Origin: an uncultured Clostridia bacterium
GTDB taxonomy: Bacteria > Bacillota > Clostridia > Christensenellales > Borkfalkiaceae
Length of the DNA: 55,408 nt
Reading direction: 5' to 3'
Assembly (NCBI GenBank): GCA_944376455.1
Contig: CALWCO010000007.1
Coordinates: 1 to 55,408 of the forward strand
This document shows, one piece after another, positions 34,559 to 42,859 of this stretch. Below the pieces are notes generated by a model. That model saw only the letters and a list, made by a program, of their open reading frames with translations. It searched no databases and was not told where the DNA came from. Made by a program: the position numbers and the translations under genes. Positions within the stretch are counted from its first letter, which is position 1; each line of letters starts with the position of its first letter.

Positions 34559-36397
34559 TCAAACGGTTGCTTTCAACATGCGGTCAACGCCCGCAAGATC
34601 CCGATAAACTTCGCACCGCGCGCCCTGCGCCTCGAAGAGTGCGCGCACGGCCTCCGCCTGCCCCATGCCCATTTCAAGGAGCAAAAATCCCCCGGGATTG
34701 AGGTGTGCGGCGAATTCTTTTGCAATGCGACGGTAAAAGTCCAGTCCGTCCGCCCCGCCGTCCAGCGCCTGCCGCGGCTCAAAGTCTTTCACTTCCCGTT
34801 GCAGTCCCGCGATCTCCGCGGACGGAATGTACGGCGGATTGGTGAGTATGGCATCGAATTTTCCTCGGATATTTTCAAACAGATCGGACTCGACGAAACT
34901 CATTTCCACGCCGTTCGATGCGGCGTTGTCCCGCGCAAGCGAGAGCGCATCCCCGCTGACGTCCGAAGCCGTGACGAAAAGCGGTTTGCCCTTTTGGCGG
35001 CACATATCCGCAACGGCGACGGCAATGGCGCCGCTGCCCGTGCACAGGTCCAGAACGCTTGCCCCCGCGGGCAGGCGGCAAAGCGTCTCCGCCGCGCGTT
35101 CGACGAGCAATTCGGTTTCGGGACGGGGAATGAGCGCGCGTTCATCCACCTTGATTTTACAGCCGCAAAAATCGGTATCCCCGACGACATACCAGAGCGG
35201 CCGCCCCGTCAGCCGCTCGTTGACGGCGGTAAAAATTTTGCGCGCTTCGGCGGGCGTCACCAGACGCTCTTCTTTGAGTTGCGACGGGAGCATGCCCAGA
35301 TTCAGGCATAAAATCCACTGACAGTCGTCCCCTTCGATTCCCGCAGAAGCAAAGAGTTTTTCGATGCGCGCTCTGACATCGGACAATTTGCCGCCCACGG
35401 CAAAAGAGCTCTCGCTCTCCTGCGGATCGGCGTCCATGCGCAACACCTTTTCAAAGGCCGCAATGGCGCATTCGATCATGTCGTCGTCCGGTTCGCGCGT
35501 CGTCAGGCGCTGCAACGCAAGCCCGGGCGCTTTGAGCGGATAGACCCAGGGGCTCTGCGTCTTTGCCAGCAGTTTCAAAAGTTCATAGGAGATCCCCGCC
35601 ACGACGGGCAGGAGTAAAAGTTTGATGAACAGACGCACCACGAAATCCAACACGCCGTTTTCGATGTTCATCAAGGGCGCAAGCAAAGAATTGGAGAGAG
35701 AAAAGACCAATATGGCAATGATCATGACGAAAAACATAAAGGTCGTCCCGCAACGGTCGTGCACGCGCGAACAGGTCCGCACGTTCTCCACCGTCAGCGG
35801 CAGGCCCGATTCATAGCAGGTGATGGTCTTATGCTCCGCGCCGTGATACATATAAGTACGGCGAATGTCCTTCATCAGGGAGGTCAGTGCAATGTAAGCG
35901 ACGAATATCGCCACGCGCAAGACGCCTTCGAGGAGGTTGAACCATATGCTCTGATCGTCCAATCCCGTCCACTTGGCAATCAGCGTTGAGATCAGATAAG
36001 GCAGGAACACGAACAACCCGACGGAAAGGAGTATTCCCAGCACGAGTGCGACGGTCGTGACCACGCTCATCACGTCCACTTTGCACTTTTCCGCCAGCCA
36101 TTTTTCAAAACGGGAAGGTTCTTCGGTTTCCTCCCCGCCGTACACCTCCGCACTGCGCAAAAGAATGGAAGTCCCCGCCGTGAGCGAATCGACGAGATTG
36201 ACCACGCCGCGCACGAACGGAAGGCGGAAAAAGCGGGGGCGTTTATCGACCGGCGCGATGCGCTGCGCTTCGATCTGAATATTCCCCGCATCGTCGCGCA
36301 CAGCCGTCGCCATGCCCGTTTTACCGCGCATCATGACCCCTTCGAGCACCGCCTGCCCGCCGATATACGTTCTGTTCTTTTTGCTGTTTTTATCCAT
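34559..36397 (-). CDS. prmC: Fusion of DUF1385 membrane protein and PrmC (release factor Gln methyltransferase)
   Basis: One 612-aa frame carries two usually separate genes. Residues about 1-315 are a DUF1385 (YqhQ-type) membrane protein: YIGGQAVLEGVMMRG, hydrophobic helices near 112-140, 155-178, 221-245 and 255-280, and the hallmark YHGAEHKTITCYE. Residues about 337-612 are PrmC: N-terminal helical domain, PRPETELLV, LDLCTGSGAIAVAVA and the catalytic NPPY (520-523). No stop or frameshift lies between them. It methylates the GGQ Gln of release factors; the membrane half has no settled role. GGGGG seven bases upstream favours ATG 36397 over 36418. It lies between rpmE and prfA. Confidence 0.93.
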   Translation of the reverse strand: MDKNSKKNRTYIGGQAVLEGVMMRGKTGMATAVRDDAGNIQIEAQRIAPVDKRPRFFRLPFVRGVVNLVDSLTAGTSILLRSAEVYGGEETEEPSRFEKWLAEKCKVDVMSVVTTVALVLGILLSVGLFVFLPYLISTLIAKWTGLDDQSIWFNLLEGVLRVAIFVAYIALTSLMKDIRRTYMYHGAEHKTITCYESGLPLTVENVRTCSRVHDRCGTTFMFFVMIIAILVFSLSNSLLAPLMNIENGVLDFVVRLFIKLLLLPVVAGISYELLKLLAKTQSPWVYPLKAPGLALQRLTTREPDDDMIECAIAAFEKVLRMDADPQESESSFAVGGKLSDVRARIEKLFASAGIEGDDCQWILCLNLGMLPSQLKEERLVTPAEARKIFTAVNERLTGRPLWYVVGDTDFCGCKIKVDERALIPRPETELLVERAAETLCRLPAGASVLDLCTGSGAIAVAVADMCRQKGKPLFVTASDVSGDALSLARDNAASNGVEMSFVESDLFENIRGKFDAILTNPPYIPSAEIAGLQREVKDFEPRQALDGGADGLDFYRRIAKEFAAHLNPGGFLLLEMGMGQAEAVRALFEAQGARCEVYRDLAGVDRMLKATV

Positions 36398-36439
36398 TTT
36401 ATCCCCCGTCATTGACAATTCCGTCGGTCATGAAAGTAT

Positions 36440-36475
36440 AAAAACAGCCCCAAGAAGATAATCTTGAGGCTTTTT
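36440..36475. terminator. Terminator after rpmE, bidirectional stem
   Basis: AGCCTCAAGA and TCTTGGGGCT form a ten-base stem with one wobble, then GTTTTTATA on the minus strand. It probably attenuates read-through from rpmE into the DUF1385-prmC gene. Confidence 0.7.
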
Positions 36476-36482
36476 GTCGATT

Positions 36483-36686
36483 TCAGATCCCGTATCTCTT
36501 TTTGAATTTATCAACACGTCCACCGGTATCGACAAGTTTCTGCTTACCCGTGAAGAACGGATGGCACGCGCTGCAAACATCCACTTTGAGCACGTCGACA
36601 TCCTTGGTGGTGCCGGTCTCGAAAGTAGCGCCGCATGCACAGACAACTTGAACTTTGTGATATTTCGGATGTATCTCAGCCTTCAT
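36483..36686 (-). CDS. rpmE: 50S ribosomal protein L31 (zinc-binding form)
   Basis: A 67-aa large-subunit protein. It starts [20 protein letters not shown], has Cys16, Cys18, Cys38 and Cys41 ([17 protein letters not shown]), which mark the zinc-containing C+ form, and ends KFKKRYGI. Normal length. GAGGTG precedes the ATG; a good promoter lies 43-71 bases upstream. The rpmE-DUF1385-prmC-prfA order is widespread in Firmicutes. Confidence 0.97.
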   Translation of the reverse strand: MKAEIHPKYHKVQVVCACGATFETGTTKDVDVLKVDVCSACHPFFTGKQKLVDTGGRVDKFKKRYGI

Positions 36687-36728
36687 TATCTTGCACCTCG
36701 CTGTTTATTTTTCTTATTATGCCTGTCT

Positions 36729-36757
36729 ATTATATTCTCTTTTCGTCCGTTCGTCAA
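36729..36757 (-). promoter_or_regulatory. Promoter of rpmE
   Basis: Minus strand TTGACG, 17 bases, TATAAT. Confidence 0.82.
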
Positions 36758-36847
36758 CTTTTTTGAGCCCGTATACCGAAATCTTTGCAAAATTTTTCCC
36801 GTCAAGCGTGTTTTTACGGCAAATATCGAAAATACGGAGCGAAATTA

Positions 36848-36876
36848 TTGCAAAATTCTTTTTTTTAAGATATACT
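36848..36876 (+). promoter_or_regulatory. Promoter of the MDR-HAD-YfcE operon
   Basis: Plus strand TTGCAA, 17 bases, TATACT, about 60 bases before the first start codon. Confidence 0.65.
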
Positions 36877-36937
36877 ATAATTAAATCATGTACCGCGCTC
36901 CGCGAAAGAGCACGGCACAGGAAAAAGAAGGTAAACT

Positions 36938-37969
36938 ATGAAAACCTGGCATCTGATTGCCCCCCGCGAACTGAAAGAACTCGAGCAAAACGAGACGCCG
37001 CTCAAAAAGGGTGAAGCGCGCGTTAAAATTTTCAACGTGCTTTTGAATTCCCTTGACGCAATGGTATACGACGGAAGCATGAACGCCGCCTATCCGCTCA
37101 TTCCCGGCCGCTTTGCGGTCGGAAAAGTCGTTGCCCTCGAAGAAGAGGACGCCGTGTCCGTCGAAAAAGGCAACCGCGTATTTTTGAACCCCGTTCTCCC
37201 CGACGAACATTTCGCGGGCGATTCCACGGCCCTTTTGGGCATGGAAAGCGTCAAAGTCGCCGGTCAGACCTGCGACGGTTTCCTTGCGCCCTATGTCACG
37301 TTGCGCACGGAAAATTTATGCGTTCTGCCCGAATCGGTATCCACTGAAACGGCACTCTATACCTATCTCATCGCGCTCGCCGAGACCGCGCTCGACCGCA
37401 TCGGAGAGATCAAAGGAAAATATATCGCCGTCGTCGGCGCAACGGCGCTCGGCATCATTTTGTGTCAGCTCCTCGCGTACTATCAGGCTGTTCCCGTCCT
37501 CATCGACGGTCGCACCACGCGCTTGGACTTTGCACGGCAATGCGGCGTTACTTACGCCTTCCTCAACGACGAGAACCTCGACGCCAACATCAACTCGATT
37601 ACGGGTGCGGCCTTTGCCGACGGCGCCATCTATGTCGCCTCGGGCAATGCCGTGGTCAATACCGTGGCTTTTCGCGTGACCGCGCCGCAAAAGAGCGTCG
37701 TTTTCTGCGGCTTCGCGCCCCAAAGCCTGCAAGTCAATCTGGAACTGGCACTCAAAAAGCAACTGCACATCATCGGCGTGAGCGATGCGAGCGAAAACAT
37801 CTCTTCCGCCATCAACCTGCTTGCAAACAAGGCCGTGGACGTCAACCGTTTCTCCCACCGCACCTATCCCCTTGACAATCTGCCAAAAGCCTACGCCGAC
37901 GGCGCCGCCGAACGGGGCACAAACCACAACATAAATCTCACCATCATCGACTGCTACGGAAAATTATGA
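36938..37969 (+). CDS. Medium-chain dehydrogenase/reductase-like protein lacking usual zinc ligands
   Basis: The 343-aa protein has the two-domain MDR (alcohol dehydrogenase-like) layout: an N-terminal GroES-like domain (about 1-125) and a Rossmann domain starting KYIAVVGATALGIILCQLLA (about 160-180). The usual catalytic-zinc residues are absent: where other members have a Cys (NxCGSD-type) it reads LNSLDAM, and the GHE motif reads PGRFAVGKV. The Rossmann GxGxxG is also changed to GATALG. It may be a zinc-independent or degenerate member. AGAAGG precedes ATG. It overlaps the HAD gene by four bases (ATGA). Confidence 0.75.
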   Translation: MKTWHLIAPRELKELEQNETPLKKGEARVKIFNVLLNSLDAMVYDGSMNAAYPLIPGRFAVGKVVALEEEDAVSVEKGNRVFLNPVLPDEHFAGDSTALLGMESVKVAGQTCDGFLAPYVTLRTENLCVLPESVSTETALYTYLIALAETALDRIGEIKGKYIAVVGATALGIILCQLLAYYQAVPVLIDGRTTRLDFARQCGVTYAFLNDENLDANINSITGAAFADGAIYVASGNAVVNTVAFRVTAPQKSVVFCGFAPQSLQVNLELALKKQLHIIGVSDASENISSAINLLANKAVDVNRFSHRTYPLDNLPKAYADGAAERGTNHNINLTIIDCYGKL

Positions 37970-38757
37970 TCAAACTTATGGCGTCCGATCTGGACGGAAC
38001 ACTGCTTCTCCCCGACGGCTCCTTGCCGTCGGAAATTTTTTCTCTGATCGAAAAAATGGCCGCCCGCGGCATCCTCTTCACCGTCGCCAGCGGCAGACAA
38101 TACGAAAGCCTGCGGCGGCTGTTCGCTCCCGTCGCGGACAAGGTCCTCTTCATCGCCGAAAACGGCGCGCTCGTCTATTATCGGGGCGAACGGCTCTTCT
38201 GTGAGACCCTGCCCGCCGAAAGACTCGGCGATATCCTACGCGCGGTACAGACGCAAAAAGGCGCTTATCCCCTGCTCTGTTGCGCCGACGGGGCTTACGC
38301 CGCGGCAGACGACCCCGCATTCATCGCCGAATGCGCCAAATATTATCCCCATTTCACGCGCGTCGAACGATTGGAAGATGCGCCCGAACGGGATGCCGTC
38401 TGTAAGATCGCCGTCTATGACCGCCGCGGCGCGGCGGAATTTTCGGGCAGAAATCTGCCCGAACTGTTGCCCGCCCTGCGGGTCATCGTTTCGGGACAGG
38501 TATGGACGGACATTTCTCTGCCCGAAACCAACAAAGGACGGGCAATGATGTTCGTGCAAAAACATTTCGGACTGCAAAGGGAAGAATGCGCCGCATTCGG
38601 GGATTACATGAACGATCTGGAAATGCTGCTCGCCTGCGGACACGCCTATGTCCCCGAAAACGGATTCCCCGCCTTAAAAGAAAAAATCGGGAACATCATT
38701 CCCTCCAACGCCGAAAAGGGCGTCATCGGAAAAATCCAAGAAATTTTGGGAGTATAA
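37966..38757 (+). CDS. Cof-type HAD-IIB phosphatase
   Basis: A 263-aa haloacid dehalogenase hydrolase of the Cof/HAD-IIB type. Motif I is ASDLDGTLL (nucleophile Asp8, Asp10), motif II is FTVASGRQY (Thr/Ser near 43-46), Lys lies within the region near 190, and motif IV is FGDYMNDLEML (Asp pair near 212-216). It probably removes phosphate from small metabolites such as sugar phosphates or cofactors; the cap domain (about 85-185) decides substrate and gives no hint here. Its start overlaps the upstream MDR gene and its stop lies in a hairpin before yfcE, so the three genes are one operon. Confidence 0.93.
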   Translation: MIKLMASDLDGTLLLPDGSLPSEIFSLIEKMAARGILFTVASGRQYESLRRLFAPVADKVLFIAENGALVYYRGERLFCETLPAERLGDILRAVQTQKGAYPLLCCADGAYAAADDPAFIAECAKYYPHFTRVERLEDAPERDAVCKIAVYDRRGAAEFSGRNLPELLPALRVIVSGQVWTDISLPETNKGRAMMFVQKHFGLQREECAAFGDYMNDLEMLLACGHAYVPENGFPALKEKIGNIIPSNAEKGVIGKIQEILGV

Positions 38758-38767
38758 ACATTATACC
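38747..38767 (+). promoter_or_regulatory. Ribosome site and hairpin before yfcE
   Basis: GGGAG at 38748-38752 is 15 bases from the yfcE ATG, too far for normal use, but GTATAA-ACA-TTATAC (38752-38766) between them can fold and bring the site next to the ATG. The stem also holds the TAA stop of the HAD gene. Confidence 0.5.
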
Positions 38768-39304
38768 ATGAAACTTCTCGTCGCCTCCGACCTGCACGGG
38801 TCGGCCTTTTACACCGAAAAACTCATCGAACGCATTCACGCGGAAAACCCTGCGCGCGTCGTTCTGCTCGGCGACCTACTCTACCACGGTCCGCGTAACG
38901 ACCTGCCCGAAGGGTATGCGCCAAAAAAAGTCATCTCCCTGCTTTCTTCCCTCATACCTGCGCCGCTGTGCGTGCGGGGCAATTGCGAGGCGGAAGTCGA
39001 TCAGATGGTCCTGCCTTTCCCCGTTCTGTCCGATTATGCCGTATTGTTCTGGGAAGGAAAAACCATTTACTGCACGCACGGACACAAAGCACCGCCGCCC
39101 CTGGAAGCGGGGGATATTCTCCTCTGCGGGCATACCCACGTGCCCAAGGCCGAAATGAGGGAAAACTATCTCTACCTCAACTGCGGCAGCGTTTCTCTGC
39201 CCAAAGAAGACACGCCGCATTCCTATATCATTCTCGAAAACGGGCGAGCCGTATGGAAGGACCTCGACGGGTGCATTTTTATGGATATGGAATGCGCGCC
39301 GTAA
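38768..39304 (+). CDS. yfcE: YfcE-type metallophosphoesterase
   Basis: A 178-aa phosphodiesterase of the YfcE/MJ0936 family. Metal-ligand motifs are present in order: SDLHG (Asp8, His10), VLLGDLLYHG (Asp near 37), RGNCE (Asn near 73, in place of GNHD/E), THGHK (His near 102) and GHTHVPK (His near 122-124). The protein ends MDMECAP. Substrate is unknown; relatives act on bis-pNPP and perhaps on nucleotide or phospholipid diesters. It is the third gene of the MDR-HAD-YfcE operon and its translation may rely on the hairpin-spaced site described above. Confidence 0.93.
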   Translation: MKLLVASDLHGSAFYTEKLIERIHAENPARVVLLGDLLYHGPRNDLPEGYAPKKVISLLSSLIPAPLCVRGNCEAEVDQMVLPFPVLSDYAVLFWEGKTIYCTHGHKAPPPLEAGDILLCGHTHVPKAEMRENYLYLNCGSVSLPKEDTPHSYIILENGRAVWKDLDGCIFMDMECAP

Positions 39305-39396
39305 AAAAAATATCCCGCCGCGCACCCCGCGCCCTGCGATCGGGAACGAAGGCGAAGCGGGCATAAAAAAAAGAAACAACAAACGACGCATAACGC

Positions 39397-39436
39397 AAAA
39401 GCCGGCGGATTTTCAACCGAAAATCCGCCGGCTTTT
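39397..39436. terminator. Bidirectional terminator
   Basis: A 14-base GC-rich stem (GCCGGCGGATTTTC and its complement) with A/T runs on both sides ends the plus operon and the convergent 91-aa gene. Confidence 0.9.
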
Positions 39437-39461
39437 TCATGTTTTTACAATTTTTTCCCGA

Positions 39462-39737
39462 TTACTCGGCTTTCTTGGCTCTCGTCGTCTTTCTCGTGCG
39501 GATCGCCTTGTCGGAAGCGGGCTTCGCCTTTTTGACGGGCTTTTCCTCGACCACGGTTTCCACGGGCTTGACTTCAAACGCCGTCTTTGCCTGCGCGCAA
39601 GGGAATTCCACGCTCTTGTCGCACTTCACGCAATAGTCATACGTACCGCACGTATCCTGTCCGCCGCGAGCCTGCGTGTCGTTCCATTTCAAAACGTCCA
39701 GCTCGTCCTGCAATGCTTTCAACTGTTCTTTTTCCAT
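39462..39737 (-). CDS. Small Cys-containing protein with basic Ala/Lys tail, 91 aa
   Basis: Not recognised. It begins MEKEQLKALQDELDVLKWND (short helix) and has four cysteines in CGTYDYCVKCDK and FPCAQAK, spaced like a possible small metal site. It ends in an intrinsically disordered, basic tail rich in Lys, Ala, Pro and Thr (about 60-91, PVKKAKPASDKAIRTRKT on), a histone-H1-like composition. GAGGTC precedes ATG; a good promoter lies 49-77 bases upstream. Possibly nucleic-acid-binding. The tail resembles the last residues of thrC in this window. Confidence 0.75.
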   Translation of the reverse strand: MEKEQLKALQDELDVLKWNDTQARGGQDTCGTYDYCVKCDKSVEFPCAQAKTAFEVKPVETVVEEKPVKKAKPASDKAIRTRKTTRAKKAE

Positions 39738-39785
39738 TGTCTTATGACCTCTTTTCTTTATTTTCTTTTTTAAGGATTAATTACA

Positions 39786-39814
39786 ATTATACGGATATTT
39801 TCACAAAAAGACAA
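39786..39814 (-). promoter_or_regulatory. Promoter of the 91-aa gene
   Basis: Minus strand TTGTCT, 17 bases, TATAAT. Confidence 0.8.
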
Positions 39815-39852
39815 GGAAAAAAATAAAAGTATTCTTACTTTTTATAATAATT

Positions 39853-40821
39853 TTATGCTTTTTCGGGGTTTTTACCGAAAAAATCGCGGAAATTCGCCAA
39901 AGTCGCGCGCGTAATGTCGTCCAGTGCTTCGCGCGTGAGATAAGCCTGATGAGAGGTCACGATGACGTTCGGGCGGGATACGATGAGGGACAGCCGCTCG
40001 TCCCGCACGCCCGTCGCGGACTTGTCCTCATAGAACAATCCCGCCTCCTCTTCATACACGTCCAGACACGCGCCGCCCAGTTTGCCGCTCAACAGGGCGT
40101 CCAACAACGCTTCGCTGTCGATGAGGCCGCCGCGGGATGTGTTGATGAGAATACAACCCTGTTTGATCCGCTCAAACGCTTCCCGTCCGAGAATATGTTT
40201 GGTCTCTTTCGTCAACGGACAATGCAGGGAAATGACGTCGCTTTGCCAGAGCAATTCTTCCAAGGGAACATATCGCAGTCCCGCGGAGAGATCGGGAAAG
40301 ACGTCATGACAGAGAACGTTCATGCCGAACCCGCGGCAAAGGCCGATGAAGGTCTTGCCGATGCGGCCCGTGCCGATGACCCCCGCCGTCTTGCCGTACA
40401 GATCGAACCCGATGAGATGGTTGAGGCTGAAATTAAAATCGCGCGTGCGGATATACGCCTTATGGATTTTGCGGTTGAGCGTCAGGAGCATCGCCATGGC
40501 GTGTTCTGCCACGCTGTAAGGCGAATAGGCGGGAACGCGTAGCACCGCTATGCCGCACTTTTCCGCTTCCGCCATGTCTACGTTGTTATACCCCGAACAG
40601 CGCAACGCAATGAGCCGCACGCCGCATGCCTTGAGTTTGCGTATCGCCCTTGCGTCGGCCGTATCGTTGACGAAAATGCAGACGCCGTCATACCCGCTTG
40701 CGAGCGCGGCGGTCTTTTCGTCCAGTTTGCTCTCCACATAATCGAACACGAAATCTTCTTTCGCCGCCTCGAACAGCGGACGTTCGTATTCCTTCGTATC
40801 ATAAAACAAAATACCGTTCAT
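39853..40821 (-). CDS. D-2-hydroxyacid dehydrogenase (D-lactate dehydrogenase type)
   Basis: NAD-dependent enzyme of the D-isomer-specific 2-hydroxyacid dehydrogenase family; closest in look to fermentative D-lactate dehydrogenase (LdhA). The 322-aa protein has the catalytic-domain segment LRCSGYNNVDMAEAE, the NAD loop GVIGTGRIGKTFIGL (about 144-158), the dimerisation segment and the catalytic Arg in NTSRGGLID, Glu in YEEEAGL and His in VTSHQAYLT. MNGILFYDTKEYERPLFEAA is the normal start. No ribosome site is seen, and the ATG lies inside a 27-base palindrome. It reduces pyruvate (or related oxoacid) with NADH, a fermentation role. Confidence 0.93.
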   Translation of the reverse strand: MNGILFYDTKEYERPLFEAAKEDFVFDYVESKLDEKTAALASGYDGVCIFVNDTADARAIRKLKACGVRLIALRCSGYNNVDMAEAEKCGIAVLRVPAYSPYSVAEHAMAMLLTLNRKIHKAYIRTRDFNFSLNHLIGFDLYGKTAGVIGTGRIGKTFIGLCRGFGMNVLCHDVFPDLSAGLRYVPLEELLWQSDVISLHCPLTKETKHILGREAFERIKQGCILINTSRGGLIDSEALLDALLSGKLGGACLDVYEEEAGLFYEDKSATGVRDERLSLIVSRPNVIVTSHQAYLTREALDDITRATLANFRDFFGKNPEKA

Positions 40822-40834
40822 ATGACGGTATTTT
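40808..40834. promoter_or_regulatory. 27-base palindrome over the dehydrogenase start codon
   Basis: AAAATACCGT, seven bases (including the ATG), ACGGTATTTT: ten-base perfect arms. It can be an operator for a dimeric regulator or, in RNA, a hairpin hiding the start codon. A possible Rex half-site (TTGTGAAA) lies about 80 bases upstream near 40905. Confidence 0.6.
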
Positions 40835-41040
40835 GCGCATTTTTTCAGGTCTGTATGCGAAAAATTTGCAACAATAACACAAAAGAGGGCAAAATCTTTT
40901 TCACAACAAGGCCGTATTCAAATTTTTCCCATACAGCATAAAAAATTATGCAAAAAAGATTGTAAATCTGTCTGCATACCGTTTCGGCCCCCCAAAAAAA
41001 GTATTGATCGGTTTTCCGTAAAATATCCCCTCACACTCGC

Positions 41041-42207
41041 TCACTTTCCCGCGGCGTGCAGGGCGTCGGCAAGCGCGCCGAGCGCTTGCACCGTGTCTTC
41101 CTTGACGGCGCCGCGCACCGTGACGAGCGGTTCCACCACGGTCATGTTCTTCATCGAGGCGAGCATCTCGCTCATCAACCGCCCTGCGGCAGGCGCCCAG
41201 GATCCGTTCTCGACTATCCCCACCGTGCGGTTCTGCACGGCTTTGGCTTTGAGATGGGAGAGAAAGTCCTGCATGCAGGGGAAGAGATTGGCGTCGTATG
41301 TACTGCACGCGAGAGCCAGACGATCGAAACGGAACACTTCCGCCACCGCCTGCGCCACGTCCGTACGGGCAAGGTCCAGAAGGACGGTCCTTTCTCCGCG
41401 CGCTTCCAACTGATCGCGCAGAATGCGCGCCGCCTGCGCCGTGTTGCCGTGAATGGAGGCATAGGCAACGACGACACCCTTTTCTTCGGGTTCATAGCGG
41501 CTCCAAAGATCGTATTTACCGATGTAATAGCCGAGATTTTCTTTCAGAACGGGTCCGTGCAACGGACAGATGGTCGCAATATCGAGGCCGGCGGCTTTTT
41601 TGAGTACGGTCTGCACCGAAGGACCGTATTTGCCGACGATGTTGCAATAATACCGCCGCGCTTCGTCCGTCCAGTCCTCGGCGAAATTGATCGTGCCGAA
41701 TTTTCCGAACGCGTCCGCGGAAAAGAGAATTTTTTCCTTCTTTTCATATGCCATCATGACTTCCGGCCAGTGCACCATGGGCGCCATGACAAAGACGAGC
41801 GTATGCGCGCCGAGGGACAGTTCGTCCCCCTCCTTCACGAGCACTTTTCTTTCCGAAATATCCTCCGAAAAATACTGCGGAAAGAGCGTGAACGTCTTGG
41901 CGTTCCCCACAATTTTCGCCGCGGGATACGCTTCCAGAAAACGGCCGATGTTGCGGGCATGGTCGGGCTCCATGTGCGAAACGATGAGATAGTCGGGCGT
42001 CCTCGTGCCGAGCGCCGCTTTGAGATTTTCAAACCACTGTTCGCTCACCCGTCCGTCCGCCGTGTCCAGAACGGCGACTTTCTCGTCCAGAATGACGTAA
42101 GAATTATACGAAACGCCGCCCGTCAGGGGATACTGCCCCTCGAACAGATCGAGCGACGGGTCGTCGCAACCGATATAGACGATATTTTCAGCGATATTTT
42201 TATCCAT
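41041..42207 (-). CDS. fprA: FprA-family A-type flavoprotein (flavodiiron protein)
   Basis: Reduces O2 or NO in anaerobes. The 388-aa protein has an N-terminal metallo-beta-lactamase-like domain with the diiron motif SHMEPDH (His78, Glu80, Asp82, His83) and further ligands in MVHWPE (about 143-148), FSADAFG and CPLHGP. A C-terminal flavodoxin domain starts VVVAYASIHGNTAQAA (about 248). Clostridial-length form without extra rubredoxin domain; the separate rubredoxin at 27329 could donate electrons. The start MDKNIAENIVYIG at 42207 follows an AGAGGTG at rather long spacing. It follows macro and guaA genes on the same strand. Confidence 0.95.
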   Translation of the reverse strand: MDKNIAENIVYIGCDDPSLDLFEGQYPLTGGVSYNSYVILDEKVAVLDTADGRVSEQWFENLKAALGTRTPDYLIVSHMEPDHARNIGRFLEAYPAAKIVGNAKTFTLFPQYFSEDISERKVLVKEGDELSLGAHTLVFVMAPMVHWPEVMMAYEKKEKILFSADAFGKFGTINFAEDWTDEARRYYCNIVGKYGPSVQTVLKKAAGLDIATICPLHGPVLKENLGYYIGKYDLWSRYEPEEKGVVVAYASIHGNTAQAARILRDQLEARGERTVLLDLARTDVAQAVAEVFRFDRLALACSTYDANLFPCMQDFLSHLKAKAVQNRTVGIVENGSWAPAAGRLMSEMLASMKNMTVVEPLVTVRGAVKEDTVQALGALADALHAAGK

Positions 42208-42250
42208 AAAAATCAAAACACCTCTTTTGCTCTTGTCTTTTTTATTGCTT

Positions 42251-42766
42251 TTATTCCTGCCCGACGCCGCATTCCGCGCGGTAGAGACGATACGTTTTCC
42301 GATCAAAACAACAGAAAATAACCGTGACGGCGTATTCCCCGTTCCGCTCCGACCAATCTCTGACCGCCGCCACGGCCGTTTTGACGGCCTTTTCCGCGGG
42401 ATAGCCGTATACGCCCGTGGAAATGGCGGGAAAGGCGATCGAGCGGATGCCCTTCGACTTTGCCAGATCCAGAGAATGGACGTAACAATCGCGCAACAGT
42501 TCTTCGTCCCGCGTCGTCCTGCCGTAGATCGGGCCGACGGTATGAATGACGTATTTTGCTTTGAGGGCATAGCCCTTGGTGAGCTTGGCTTCGCCCGTGC
42601 GGCAACCGCCGAGCGTGCGACACTCTTCCAAAAGCCCGCGCCCCGCCGCCTGATGAATGGCACCGTCCACGCCGCCCCCGCCGAGGAGCGTCGGATTGGC
42701 CGCGTTGACGATGCAGTCGCAATCCAGCACCGTGATGTCGCCGAGGACGATACGAATTTCGATCAT
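42251..42766 (-). CDS. Macro-domain protein (O-acetyl-ADP-ribose deacetylase-like)
   Basis: A 171-aa stand-alone macro domain of the MacroD/YmdB type. It has [20 protein letters not shown] (Asn of NAAN coordinates ribose), [15 protein letters not shown] (32-ish to 46), [14 protein letters not shown] and the phosphate loop [11 protein letters not shown]. It hydrolyses O-acetyl-ADP-ribose or removes ADP-ribose from proteins. GGAGGAAGAGGAG precedes ATG. It lies between guaA and fprA; guaA and macro are 86 bases apart with a tandem repeat between. Confidence 0.95.
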   Translation of the reverse strand: MIEIRIVLGDITVLDCDCIVNAANPTLLGGGGVDGAIHQAAGRGLLEECRTLGGCRTGEAKLTKGYALKAKYVIHTVGPIYGRTTRDEELLRDCYVHSLDLAKSKGIRSIAFPAISTGVYGYPAEKAVKTAVAAVRDWSERNGEYAVTVIFCCFDRKTYRLYRAECGVGQE

Positions 42767-42826
42767 ACTCCTCTTCCTCCGTCCGTTTGCGTTTGTGTGT
42801 CCCCTCGCGTTTCGGCGAGTAACGCG

Positions 42827-42859
42827 CCCCTTACTCGTCCCTTACTCGCCCCTTACTCC
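42827..42859. repeat. 11-base tandem repeat, three copies, spanning the guaA stop
   Basis: Units CCCCTTACTCG, TCCCTTACTCG and CCCCTTACTCC. On the minus strand the unit is GAGTAAGGGG and contains the guaA stop TAA, so the gene end is duplicated into the spacer. It mirrors the 11-base repeat at the gmk stop. Confidence 0.8.
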
